In this document: positions 1 through 6,803 of the stretch, in pieces
Numbering within the stretch: the first letter of the stretch is position 1
Layout: each line of letters opens with the position of its first letter
Source of the DNA: Candidatus Kapaibacterium sp.
Lineage (GTDB): Bacteria > Bacteroidota > Ignavibacteria > Kapaibacteriales > UBA2268
Reading direction: 5' to 3'
DNA length: 10,889 nt
NCBI GenBank assembly: GCA_027858275.1
Contig: JAQIDA010000195.1
Span: 1 to 10,889, forward strand
Program-made: the position numbers and the translations under genes
The notes under the pieces: model-generated
What the model saw: the letters and a program-made list of their open reading frames with translations, nothing else
The model's database searches: none
What the model was told of the DNA's origin: nothing

Positions 1-1
1 A

Positions 2-412
2 AGCATAGTAAGCGGAAAAGTGTTCCCGTTTTCAGAAGATTATTTTTCAGATGTGTCGACTACGGTCACCGGTCTTGAAATCAGTTCCGCAATTCCAGAT
101 AATAATCCTTTTGTGTTTGATTCACTTGATATAAAATTGGGATATAAAAACAAGCGCTTGAGTGTTTCTGTTCCTGATAAGTTTGTCAACATGATTGAGT
201 CAGTAAGCATATACAGTCGTCTGTTAGATATTTTGGGAAATATGGTTAAAGTCGGCGATTCTAACTCATGGGAATATGAAGATGACATTCAAATCAAAGA
301 AAATGAAATATTTTCTCTGAATATAGAGATTAAGAATAAATCAGGACAACGTAGAGATTTATCACGCACCGTATTCGTATCACCTGATAATGATTCAAGT
401 GCTGAGAAGTGA
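2..412 (+). CDS. Unknown protein, C-terminal part only (5' end beyond window)
   Basis: The reading frame is open from base 2 to a TGA at 410-412, giving 136 visible residues. A GTG at 20 could be taken as a start, but the frame continues to the window edge with no stop, so I read this as the C-terminal part of a longer protein. I do not recognise the family. The visible part has no signal peptide or membrane segment. It alternates short hydrophobic strands with polar turns, as in an extracellular beta-sandwich, and ends in an acidic, Ser/Asn-rich tail (DNDSSAEK). The stretch around 'VSIYSRLLDILGNMV' vaguely recalls FlgD-like or T9SS-tail beta domains, but the match is too weak to call. It is the only plus-strand gene and converges on the glycosyltransferase to its right, with a repeat-rich gap between. 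Confidence 0.6.
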   Translation, partial: SIVSGKVFPFSEDYFSDVSTTVTGLEISSAIPDNNPFVFDSLDIKLGYKNKRLSVSVPDKFVNMIESVSIYSRLLDILGNMVKVGDSNSWEYEDDIQIKENEIFSLNIEIKNKSGQRRDLSRTVFVSPDNDSSAEK

Positions 413-437
413 TCCACGTAAAGAGAGTAGACTTGCC

Positions 438-464
438 GGACTCAACTTTCTTCAGCGGAATCAA
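438..464 (+). repeat. Direct repeat, left copy (CACTTTCTTC type)
   Basis: A 27-base unit with core 'AACTTTCTTCAGCGGAATCA' recurs at 557-582 with one indel and about three substitutions. The two copies flank the perfect palindrome at 510-535. Together the three parts form a composite element of roughly 145 bp that fills the gap between the two convergent genes. The function is unknown. Confidence 0.6.
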
Positions 465-509
465 TCTTCTTAAATGCGTGCTGAAATGTCAGACACCGAA
501 GACTTCCAA

Positions 510-535
510 CAACAAGGGGTTGCAACCCCTTGTTG
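510..535. terminator. Perfect 26-bp palindrome between convergent genes; possible bidirectional terminator
   Basis: The arm CAACAAGGGGTTG is followed at once by its exact reverse complement, giving 13-bp arms with no unpaired centre. It lies 97 nt past the stop of the plus-strand gene and 49 nt past the stop of the minus-strand glycosyltransferase. Its position between convergent genes suits a bidirectional terminator or 3'-end-protecting hairpin. No clear T-run follows on either strand, so it may instead be the centre of an interspersed palindromic repeat. Confidence 0.5.
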
Positions 536-556
536 ATAGTTGCGAGCTCTCCGATT

Positions 557-582
557 GGCTCCACTTTCTTCTGCGGAGTCAA
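557..582 (+). repeat. Direct repeat, right copy (CACTTTCTTC type)
   Basis: This is the second copy of the unit at 438-464, with core 'CCACTTTCTTCTGCGGAGTC'. CTCC (559-562) can pair with GGAG (575-578), closing a small stem with a 12-nt loop. It ends two bases before the stop codon of the minus-strand glycosyltransferase, so the element abuts the coding region. Confidence 0.6.
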
Positions 583-584
583 CA

Positions 585-1727
585 TCACCCCACAACCCTC
601 AAAATCTCCTCAACTTGCCCCTCATAAGAAAAGACCTTAGCGGCACGGGCGCATTCGGATTTATAAGCGGCATAATTCTCCGGCTCAAGCATCCGAGCAA
701 TCGCCTCGGCAATCGCTTGCGGCGAAGAATCCTGAGCAATCAGCTTCCCGTAGGGATAGTCCTCGATAACCTTGCGCATAGCAGGGAGATCGCTGACCAA
801 GGGCGGCACAGCCGCCATACAGCTCTCAAACAATTTGTTCGGCAATGCCAATTTATAGCTTAAAGAAATTGCTTCGATAAAAACTATCGCAATATCAGCT
901 GAACAGGAGACAGCGTGAAGTTCGTCATAAGGAGCTTGACCGTAGAAGAAGACTCGGTCGGAGACTCCGGCTTTGCGGGCATGTTCTTCAGCTGTGGCTC
1001 TGTACGGGCCTTCGCCAAGAATGCAGAAAACGAAATCTTCATTGAATTTCAGCGATTCGATCACGGGAATAAGTCCCCGTCCGGCAAGCAGAACACCCTG
1101 ATACGCTAAAATCTTTTTATTCGCCGGAATATTGAAATGTCCCCGCAGAAAGTCGGATTCAACCGGCTCTTTATAAGGCGGCAGATTCATAATCACATCA
1201 TAAGGAATATTCTTTTTGAAATGCCCCTTGAGATACTCGGCGTCCATTTCTCCCGAAACAACAATTTGATCAACATGCTTAACCAAACTTTTCTCGAAAG
1301 CAGTTTGGAGCTTCTGCTTCATAGGATTGGATGACAATGAACCCACGGCGGAATATATCTCGCGTGAATCATAAATAAGTTTGACGGACCGGCTCTTCGC
1401 CAATTTCTTCGCTGCGTACAAAGCATATAAATCGCAAGCCCAATAGGCTTGTGCAGGAACAGAATTTTTGAATAATTGCGATTCGCGAGTGAAACGGATG
1501 AGGTGTTGAACAGCTCGACCGGATTTGCGCTTTTCTGTAGGGAACAGGATAATGTTTTCTTCGGCGAGTTGCTTTTTGTCGGCCTCGCTGCCTACCGCTA
1601 TCGCACAAATTTTCTTGTTGTTTTGCACTAAAACCCGCAGCATATTGAGCGTTCGCGCGTCGGTCATTAGCTCCGAGCTGCTGACAAAGCATATATCAAA
1701 TTTTTCAATATGTCGCTTGTCATTCAC
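585..1727 (-). CDS. Glycosyltransferase family 4 (GT-B fold)
   Basis: This 380-residue protein matches the usual length of GT4 enzymes, which move a sugar from a nucleotide donor to a glycan or lipid acceptor at the inner face of the membrane. The N-terminal acceptor half shows 'DICFVSS' (11-17) and 'YDSREIYS' (119-126). The donor-binding half starts near 'AYQGVLLAGRGL' (208-219), continues through 'ILGEGP' (236-241) and reaches 'PNKLFE' (296-301) followed by 'PPLVSDLP'. Glu301 corresponds to the second Glu of the GT4 EX7E motif. The first Glu is not conserved (Leu293), as in many 'PNKLFE' members. The start is GTG (1725-1727); the ATG at 1721-1723 is out of frame. It lies 6 nt behind the FemAB-like gene and is surely co-transcribed with it. 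Donor and acceptor cannot be read from sequence; surface polysaccharide assembly is the likely context. Confidence 0.9.
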   Translation of the reverse strand: MNDKRHIEKFDICFVSSSELMTDARTLNMLRVLVQNNKKICAIAVGSEADKKQLAEENIILFPTEKRKSGRAVQHLIRFTRESQLFKNSVPAQAYWACDLYALYAAKKLAKSRSVKLIYDSREIYSAVGSLSSNPMKQKLQTAFEKSLVKHVDQIVVSGEMDAEYLKGHFKKNIPYDVIMNLPPYKEPVESDFLRGHFNIPANKKILAYQGVLLAGRGLIPVIESLKFNEDFVFCILGEGPYRATAEEHARKAGVSDRVFFYGQAPYDELHAVSCSADIAIVFIEAISLSYKLALPNKLFESCMAAVPPLVSDLPAMRKVIEDYPYGKLIAQDSSPQAIAEAIARMLEPENYAAYKSECARAAKVFSYEGQVEEILRVVG

Positions 1728-1733
1728 GGCGGA

Positions 1734-2714
1734 TCAATCTTTCAATCCGAGATGGAAAGTCGAGCGAAGTATACCGCGCGAATCAAAACGCTCCTTGAAG
1801 TAAATCAAATTGAGTGACGGAGTCATCGGATCTTCCGCCGAAGTATCCTGCGAAACACCAATATCCACCCACTGATAACCCTCTTCATAAGCGGCGCGGA
1901 TAGTTTCGTGCATTATCAAGTAAACGGGTTTCAGATGCTCATATTCATACAGGAGCATATTATAGAAGCAAAGTACAACCTTCTCGTTGCAGAAAAAGAG
2001 CCAAGATCCGGCAATCGGTTTGTCCTCATAATAGACCATATTCAGACGCACTTTGTCGGGCATCAAGTCACGCAGCTTGAGCATATCTTCCAAACTGTGA
2101 GTCGGTTTGATATTATGTCGCGCTTTGTTCTCAATCAGAATCTTATTAAACGATTCATAATCATCACTTTCGCGAATACTCAGCTTGCCTTCGCGCAGAA
2201 TTTTCCTGACAGACTTACGAGCTGTTTTGTCATAATGCTTCAAAAAATCATCGCCGTGTTTCATCTCAATAGCGTGAGATATATAGTGCAGTTCAAAATC
2301 AAATTTCCTGTAAAGCATGGCATATTCAATATGCTGAGCGTAATTGATTGAATAAACAAGGGGAGGAGGGATCAGATAAATATCATCAAAATCGTTTTCT
2401 CGGAAATGCGCAACTACAGCATCCAGAATCTGAAGCGACAACTCAAAACTAATATCATCGGTTACTATCGAACCATAACTCGCGCCCATTGGAGACCAGA
2501 ATTCCTTGCCGTCCTTCTTAGTCCCGCCCGGCAAAACGCCGACAAGTTTTTCCCCGCGACGAATCATCAGATGATAAAAGGGAAATCGACCGTCCGGATG
2601 ATAATCCAAAAAAGCCTGCTTATGGAACATCGTTCCGTTATTAGAATTCTCAACGAAATCTTCCCATTCCGCTTTGTTTTCCGGCACATATTTGTGAACT
2701 GTTATCTTATCCAT
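1734..2714 (-). CDS. FemAB-like GNAT-fold acyltransferase (Acetyltransf_6 / BioF2-like)
   Basis: From the preferred ATG (2712-2714) the protein is 326 residues. A TTG five codons upstream (2727-2729) is possible, but the ATG start (MDKITVHKY) fits the family better. An early segment has 'NSNNGTMFHKQAFLDYHP', typical of FemAB-like proteins. The C-terminal GNAT domain (about residues 155-310) contains 'TARKSVRKILREGKLSI', 'KPIAGSWLFF' and 'GYQWVDIGVSQD'. Known relatives transfer amino acids or acyl groups onto peptidoglycan precursors or exopolysaccharide sugars, often beside glycosyltransferases. The GT4 gene follows 6 nt downstream, so modification of a surface glycan is the natural inference. 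The substrate cannot be told. Classical lipid II-linked Fem enzymes usually have a coiled-coil arm, which I do not see here. Confidence 0.82.
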   Translation of the reverse strand: MDKITVHKYVPENKAEWEDFVENSNNGTMFHKQAFLDYHPDGRFPFYHLMIRRGEKLVGVLPGGTKKDGKEFWSPMGASYGSIVTDDISFELSLQILDAVVAHFRENDFDDIYLIPPPLVYSINYAQHIEYAMLYRKFDFELHYISHAIEMKHGDDFLKHYDKTARKSVRKILREGKLSIRESDDYESFNKILIENKARHNIKPTHSLEDMLKLRDLMPDKVRLNMVYYEDKPIAGSWLFFCNEKVVLCFYNMLLYEYEHLKPVYLIMHETIRAAYEEGYQWVDIGVSQDTSAEDPMTPSLNLIYFKERFDSRGILRSTFHLGLKD

Positions 2715-2746
2715 ATTCTCATATTCCAATTGTCATTAATCCGAGA

Positions 2747-2760
2747 CAAAATTAAGTATA
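2747..2760 (-). promoter_or_regulatory. Possible promoter for the FemAB-like/GT4 pair
   Basis: Read on the minus strand, the AT-rich gap upstream of the acyltransferase contains TAATTTTG, which fits the Bacteroidota -7 consensus TAnnTTTG. It is preceded at once by TATACT. The -7 box lies 33 nt before the preferred ATG. A matching -33 TTTG box is not clear, so this is tentative. Confidence 0.25.
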
Positions 2761-2803
2761 AATAATCGAATAAACAGCCTTTTTAATGAATTGATTTATT
2801 GTT

Positions 2804-3829
2804 TCATTTTCTTTTTTTTTCATCAGTGAGCTTTAGAATCTTATCAAAATCACTATCAACAAAATTATTTTGTTCGGAGCGTATCTTGTCAAATTTTGTG
2901 TATTCATCATTTGCGGTTTCTAATGCGACTTTGTGGGAAATTTTCCCTACGTGATTCAAAATATCACGATCATTAATACTCATAAACGCATCAAGTTTCT
3001 TTGACCAATCTTTCATATTCATGGGAACTCGCCGCATTGCCTGCCCCTGCGCGAATATCAAATATTGTTCAACAAGATTATTAAGAGCCGACAGCTCTTC
3101 TTCTGAAAGATAATTCTTTGCGATTGATATGTCTTGTTTTCTCGGTTTAGTCCCTCTGTAGTTTGTCAATCCCATATTGGTGTTATCCGAATTTGCTCGG
3201 GAATGAATGATTTCCGCCGCGGTTTTGCCTGTTATCGCCCAATGCATCTTGTTTTGAACAGTTTTAAAGAAATTTATACTGACATCAAGTGTAGGATCAT
3301 AATCTATACTTGTCGCGTAAATATCCGTTATCTTTTGATAAAACCGGCGTTCGGAAGTGCGGATATCTTGAATACGACGAGTTAGTTCTTCAAAGTAATC
3401 AAACGGAAGATCCGGATTTTTGAGTCTCTCATCGTCTAAAGCAAATCCCTTGATAATATATTCTCTCAGTCTCTCGGTTGCCCAAATACGAAAACGAGTA
3501 GCGATATGACTTTTTACTCGATACCCAACAGAAATAATCATATCTAAATTATAATAATCGAGAGTTCTTTTTACTTCTCGATTGCCCTCTTTTCGAACAG
3601 TCAAGTATTTCTTGACAGTTGCTTGTGGGAGCAGTTCTCGTTCTTCATACACATTTATAATATGAAGACTTATATTCTGTTTTGTAGTTTGAAACAGATC
3701 GGCCATATTCTGCTGAGTAAGCCACACGGATTCTTCAGACAGCTTCACATCAATCTTGATAACGCCGTCTTCCGCCTGATAGACTAAAAACTGTCCTTTA
3801 GAATTTATGTTTTCATAATCGTCTGTCAT
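2804..3829 (-). CDS. RhuM-family protein (Virulence_RhuM)
   Basis: This 341-residue protein has the diagnostic layout of the RhuM family. An N-terminal helix-turn-helix-like segment is seen at 'VWLTQQNMADLFQTTKQNIS' (35-54). It is followed by 'YNLDMIISVGYRVKS' (93-107) and 'FRIWATERLREYIIKGF' (113-129). The C-terminal half contains 'LSEEELSALNNLVEQYL' and 'MNMKDWSKKLDAF'. RhuM was named from a Salmonella pathogenicity island; its biochemical role is not established, and relatives are often found in mobile or defence-type regions. The ATG at 3827-3829 is preceded by a purine-rich AAAGAAAG. A run of nine A residues near the 3' end encodes the Lys-rich tail and could slip without affecting the core. 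The gene looks intact and monocistronic, between the composite repeat and the glycan genes, which suggests an accessory insertion. Confidence 0.9.
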   Translation of the reverse strand: MTDDYENINSKGQFLVYQAEDGVIKIDVKLSEESVWLTQQNMADLFQTTKQNISLHIINVYEERELLPQATVKKYLTVRKEGNREVKRTLDYYNLDMIISVGYRVKSHIATRFRIWATERLREYIIKGFALDDERLKNPDLPFDYFEELTRRIQDIRTSERRFYQKITDIYATSIDYDPTLDVSINFFKTVQNKMHWAITGKTAAEIIHSRANSDNTNMGLTNYRGTKPRKQDISIAKNYLSEEELSALNNLVEQYLIFAQGQAMRRVPMNMKDWSKKLDAFMSINDRDILNHVGKISHKVALETANDEYTKFDKIRSEQNNFVDSDFDKILKLTDEKKRK

Positions 3830-3873
3830 GGTTCTTTCTTTGTCTTTTCAAACAGAAATATTTTCTTACTCTT

Positions 3874-3921
3874 ACTCTCCTCCTGTCCTAGGAGGAGTAC
3901 CCGAAGGGGGAGGTGGTTCTT
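3874..3921 (+). repeat. Composite interspersed repeat copy 1, module A (GGAGGAG hairpin)
   Basis: The unit starts with an 8-bp stem, CTCCTCCT (3877-3884) and AGGAGGAG (3890-3897), with a 5-nt loop, followed by a short CCC-GAA-GGG foldback. Bases 3890-3921 are identical to 6821-6852 (32 bp), and the flanks remain similar. Both copies have the same orientation and each is followed by an inverted-repeat module. Together they mark an interspersed element of about 140 bp. Confidence 0.8.
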
Positions 3922-3934
3922 ATCTTCTATTTCA

Positions 3935-4017
3935 TGTACAGACGACCAATTTGGGCGTCTCAGTACGATGCACCCGTATTTGTGATATGTGAGACGCCCA
4001 AATTGGGCGTCTGTACA
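3935..4017. repeat. Composite repeat copy 1, module B: 28-bp inverted repeats
   Basis: The segment 3935-3962 is the reverse complement of 3990-4017 with one mismatch in 28, around a 27-nt spacer. Each arm is itself nearly palindromic: AGACGCCCAA, one base, TTGGGCGTCT (3992-4012). Nested symmetry of this kind can form a long hairpin or a cruciform with two small hairpins. It lies 32 nt beyond the stop codon of the minus-strand WD40 gene and could terminate or protect that transcript. No U-tract is evident. Confidence 0.8.
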
Positions 4018-4049
4018 CAAGCAGGTTCTTTTCCTATTCTCCACATACC

Positions 4050-6506
4050 CTATCTCGCCAAAATCATCTTCCCGCTTTCGATCATATTCCCGATCGAAAC
4101 AGTATAATAGTACATACCAATCGGAAGATCATTCGCCTCAAATATTGCACTGTGTTGTCCGGGATTTTGGAATCCATCGTCCATAGTTCTGATTTTTTCG
4201 CCGCGAGCGTTGTATATATTGATTGTTACGGCTGTCGGAGCGAGGAGATTGTAATTAATTGTCGTTGAGTTTGAAAATGGGTTTGGGTGTATGGAGGAAA
4301 TGTTGTTGAGAGCAGTTTCTTCAACGGCATCTGTTTTTGATATTGAGAAGAAGGAATCGGAGACGTCGCTGATTCCTAAATTCCATATTCTGATGGTCCC
4401 GTCATCGCTGCCGCTTGCTAGTTTGTCGCCGTCAGGGCTGTAGTTTAAACTATTAACATATGATGTATGTCCCGGAAGTGAGCGTAATTCATCTCCCGTA
4501 TTAGCGTCCCAAATTTTGATAATATTGTCGGCAGCCCCGCTTGCCAGTTTGTTTCCGTCAGGGCTGTAACTTAAACTCACAACATAATACGAATGCCCCC
4601 GGAGGACTCTTTTTGCCGATCCCGTAGAGGCGTCCCATATAATGACAGTTTCCCAACTCCCGCTTGCTACTTTCCTGCCGTCGGGGCTGTAACATACACT
4701 CCAAACATAACAACAACCGGGACTATAAGACTTGTGCCCCGGGAGAGTTCTTATTTCCGCTCCAGTATTAGCGTCCCATATCTTGATAACCGCGTCAATA
4801 CTTCCGCTTGCAATCCTACTGCCGTCAGGGCTGTAATATATACTTTTAACATCATCCGAATGCCCAGAGAGTGTTCTTATTTCCGTCCCCGTATAGGCGT
4901 CCCATATCTTGATTGTCCTGTCATAACTTCCGCTTGCGATTCTGCTGCCGTCCGGGCTGTAACATACACCTTCAACCCGAGCAGTATGCCCTGAGAGGGT
5001 TCTTATTTCCACTCCAGTAAAGGCATCCCATATCTTGATAGCCGCGTCGCCACCTCCGCTAGCGATTGTACTGCCGTCCGGGCTGTAACATACACTCTTA
5101 ACCCAACTCGAATGCCCTGAGATGGTTCTTATTTCCGTTCCCGAATTTGCGTTCCATATCTTGATTGTCTTGTCGCCATTTCCGCTAGCGATTGTACTGC
5201 CGTCGGGGCTGTAACATACACTGTAAACTTGAGCCGTATGCCCTGAAAGGGTTCTTACTTCAGCTCCCGTATAGGCGTCCCATATCTTGATTGTATTGTC
5301 ATCACTCCCGCTCGCGATTCTGCTGCCGTCCGGGCTGTAACATACACTCTTAATCCACCTCGAATGTCCTGAGAGCGTTTTTATTTCCGCTCCCGTATTA
5401 GCGTTCCATATCTTGATTGTTTCGTCATTACCTCCGCTAGCTATTCTGCTGCCGTCCGGGTTGAAACATACACTCCGAACATAATACGAGAGTCCTGAGA
5501 GGGTGCTTATTTCAGCTCCGGTATTAGCGTTCCATATCTTGACTGTCCTGTCATCACTTCCGCTTGCGATTCTGCTGCCGTCCGGGCTGAAACATACACT
5601 CCGAACATTATCCGAGTGTCCTGAGAGGGTTCTTATTTCCACTCCCGTACCGGCATCCCATATCTTGATTGTATTGTCACCGCCTCCGTTTGCTATTCTG
5701 CTGCCGTCAGGGCTGTAACATACACTACTAACCCAACTCGAATGCCCGGAGAGCGTTTTTATTATAGATCCTGTATCGGCGTTCCATATCTTGATTGTCT
5801 GGTCATCACTTCCGCTTGCGATTCTGCTGCCGTCCGGGCTGAAACATACACTACTAACCCACTCCGAATGCCCTGAGAGGGTTCTTATTTCCGCTCCGGT
5901 AAAGGCGTCCCATATCTTGATTGTATTGTCATCACTCCCGCTTGCGATTCTGCTTCCGTCCGGACTGAAGACGATACTACTCACATACCCTGTTTTTTCT
6001 CTGATAGCCAATATTGTGTCAGCAGTCGCAATATCCCAAATAAATATACCGCCCCCGCCGCAGGAAGCAAGTTTTGTACCGTCCGGACTATAAATGACTT
6101 GTCTAAGTCTCCCCAATCCAAGAATAATAACACCATCATCTTCTGAATCATTTACCGAAGCCTTAATCAGGCAACTGTCACTCAACGAATTCGGAATATC
6201 CTTCCATTCATGCTCAAATCCGGTGGCGCTTTCCGTGATTGTTGTCCAATCGTGAACGCCGTCTGTGGAATATTCCAAAGTGACTTCATCTTCAAAAGCG
6301 CAGCCTTCCCATGTGATTGTTTTGTCAGTTCCGATTCCAAATTTCTCCCCTCCGTTTGGGTGTGTGATTTTGAAATCAGAGCTTTGGGTTTTGTTGCCTT
6401 TGGAATCATTATGATCATTTGCAAATAATGACAATGATTGCGCTGAATAAAAATAAACCGCAAGAAATAGGATAAATGTTCTGATAATAAGTATTCGAGT
6501 TTTCAT
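4050..6506 (-). CDS. Secreted 14-blade WD40 repeat protein with Ig-like domain and T9SS C-terminal sorting domain
   Basis: The 818-residue protein starts with a signal peptide (hydrophobic 5-22; likely cleavage near LFA-ND, residue 29). A Kre9/KNH-type Ig-like domain follows (about 45-120, 'THPNGGEKFGIGTDKTITW'). Fourteen WD40 repeats span about 133-711, enough for two seven-bladed propellers as in eukaryotic Aip1. The T9SS type A sorting domain covers about 733-818, with 'HPNPFSNSTTINYNL' and 'LPIGMYYYTV'. Blades 2-10 are exactly 42 residues each and nearly identical. Blades 1 and 11-14 are more diverged; blade 11 carries a 6-residue insertion containing Cys-Cys. The protein should be exported through Sec and then T9SS and be released or anchored at the surface, as a binding scaffold without a visible catalytic domain. 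Nine blades carry Cys in the first strand (SVCF/SVCY). The start is ATG with AAAGG about 7 nt upstream. The gene stands alone between two copies of a composite repeat. Ligand unknown. Confidence 0.93.
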   Translation of the reverse strand: MKTRILIIRTFILFLAVYFYSAQSLSLFANDHNDSKGNKTQSSDFKITHPNGGEKFGIGTDKTITWEGCAFEDEVTLEYSTDGVHDWTTITESATGFEHEWKDIPNSLSDSCLIKASVNDSEDDGVIILGLGRLRQVIYSPDGTKLASCGGGGIFIWDIATADTILAIREKTGYVSSIVFSPDGSRIASGSDDNTIKIWDAFTGAEIRTLSGHSEWVSSVCFSPDGSRIASGSDDQTIKIWNADTGSIIKTLSGHSSWVSSVCYSPDGSRIANGGGDNTIKIWDAGTGVEIRTLSGHSDNVRSVCFSPDGSRIASGSDDRTVKIWNANTGAEISTLSGLSYYVRSVCFNPDGSRIASGGNDETIKIWNANTGAEIKTLSGHSRWIKSVCYSPDGSRIASGSDDNTIKIWDAYTGAEVRTLSGHTAQVYSVCYSPDGSTIASGNGDKTIKIWNANSGTEIRTISGHSSWVKSVCYSPDGSTIASGGGDAAIKIWDAFTGVEIRTLSGHTARVEGVCYSPDGSRIASGSYDRTIKIWDAYTGTEIRTLSGHSDDVKSIYYSPDGSRIASGSIDAVIKIWDANTGAEIRTLPGHKSYSPGCCYVWSVCYSPDGRKVASGSWETVIIWDASTGSAKRVLRGHSYYVVSLSYSPDGNKLASGAADNIIKIWDANTGDELRSLPGHTSYVNSLNYSPDGDKLASGSDDGTIRIWNLGISDVSDSFFSISKTDAVEETALNNISSIHPNPFSNSTTINYNLLAPTAVTINIYNARGEKIRTMDDGFQNPGQHSAIFEANDLPIGMYYYTVSIGNMIESGKMILAR
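4851..5984 (-). repeat. Tandem array of nine 126-bp units inside the WD40 gene
   Basis: Blades 2 to 10 (residues 175-552) are encoded by nine head-to-tail units of exactly 126 bp. On the plus strand the block CTGCCGTC(C/A/G)GGGCTG recurs with a 126-bp period through the array. The period is a multiple of three, so unit gain or loss keeps the reading frame. More diverged units continue to about 4374 on one side and 6110 on the other. Highly similar centre units between worn outer units are the usual sign of expansion by unequal recombination or slippage. Confidence 0.9.
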
Positions 6507-6803
6507 GTTGATGCCTTTGATATATTTATGTGAGAATTTAAGTGTCGGCTATCCAAAACAGAGTTTTTTGGACAAGCTTAGTATTAGCAATATCTTAGTG
6601 CGATCTTGGAAAACAATATATGAAATTATTTGATGAAATGTAAGTGATTTTGGGACTAAATGCCTGTTTAGGAAGGAATAAATCATTTCTACCGTCTGAT
6701 TTTCTGTACACTGTCAGGCATTTCTGACGCTTTTTGGTCTTATAATGATGATTTCAGAGAGAGGACAGATAAAAATGAAGGCATAGAAAAAAACAAAGTT
6801 CTA
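6507..6803. other. AT-rich gap upstream of the WD40 gene; no gene seen
   Basis: About 300 bp of AT-rich sequence separates the WD40 start codon from the second composite repeat. I see no credible coding frame. It should contain the promoter of the WD40 gene on the minus strand, but I could not pick convincing -35/-10, Bacteroidota -33/-7 or sigma-54 -24/-12 boxes. A pair of 9-bp inverted repeats, AAATGCCTG (6658-6666) and CAGGCATTT (6715-6723), lies in the middle and could be an operator or remnant repeat. A plus-strand TATAAT occurs at 6741-6746 without a matching -35 box. Confidence 0.5.

Noticed and set aside
409..627. 72-residue plus-strand ORF after the left-edge gene
   Set aside because: It spans the palindrome and direct repeats and runs into the glycosyltransferase on the opposite strand; no protein-like features.
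1908..2351. 147-residue plus-strand ORF
   Set aside because: It lies antisense inside the FemAB-like gene and has no family resemblance.
3935..4017. Inverted repeats considered as CRISPR or IS ends
   Set aside because: There is one inverted pair without regular spacers, no cas genes and no transposase between or next to the arms.
3826..4044. 72-residue minus-strand ORF whose stop overlaps the rhuM start
   Set aside because: It is read entirely through the composite repeat hairpins; the composition is repeat-derived and no family is evident. The ATGA overlap with rhuM is probably chance.
4593..6093. Several plus-strand ORFs with repeated 'LPLAILLPSGLK'-type sequence
   Set aside because: They are antisense readings of the WD40 tandem repeats; the periodic sequence comes from the 126-bp unit.
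6578..6606. Possible sigma-54 -24/-12 site upstream of the WD40 gene (CGCAC...TTGC on the minus strand)
   Set aside because: The spacing between the GG-like and GC elements is 12 rather than 10, and the -24 GG is replaced by CG.
6741..6784. TATAAT on the plus strand followed by an AGAGAGGA site and a three-codon ATG-AAG-GCA-TAG frame
   Set aside because: No -35 box at correct spacing and no longer ORF downstream; likely chance in AT-rich DNA.
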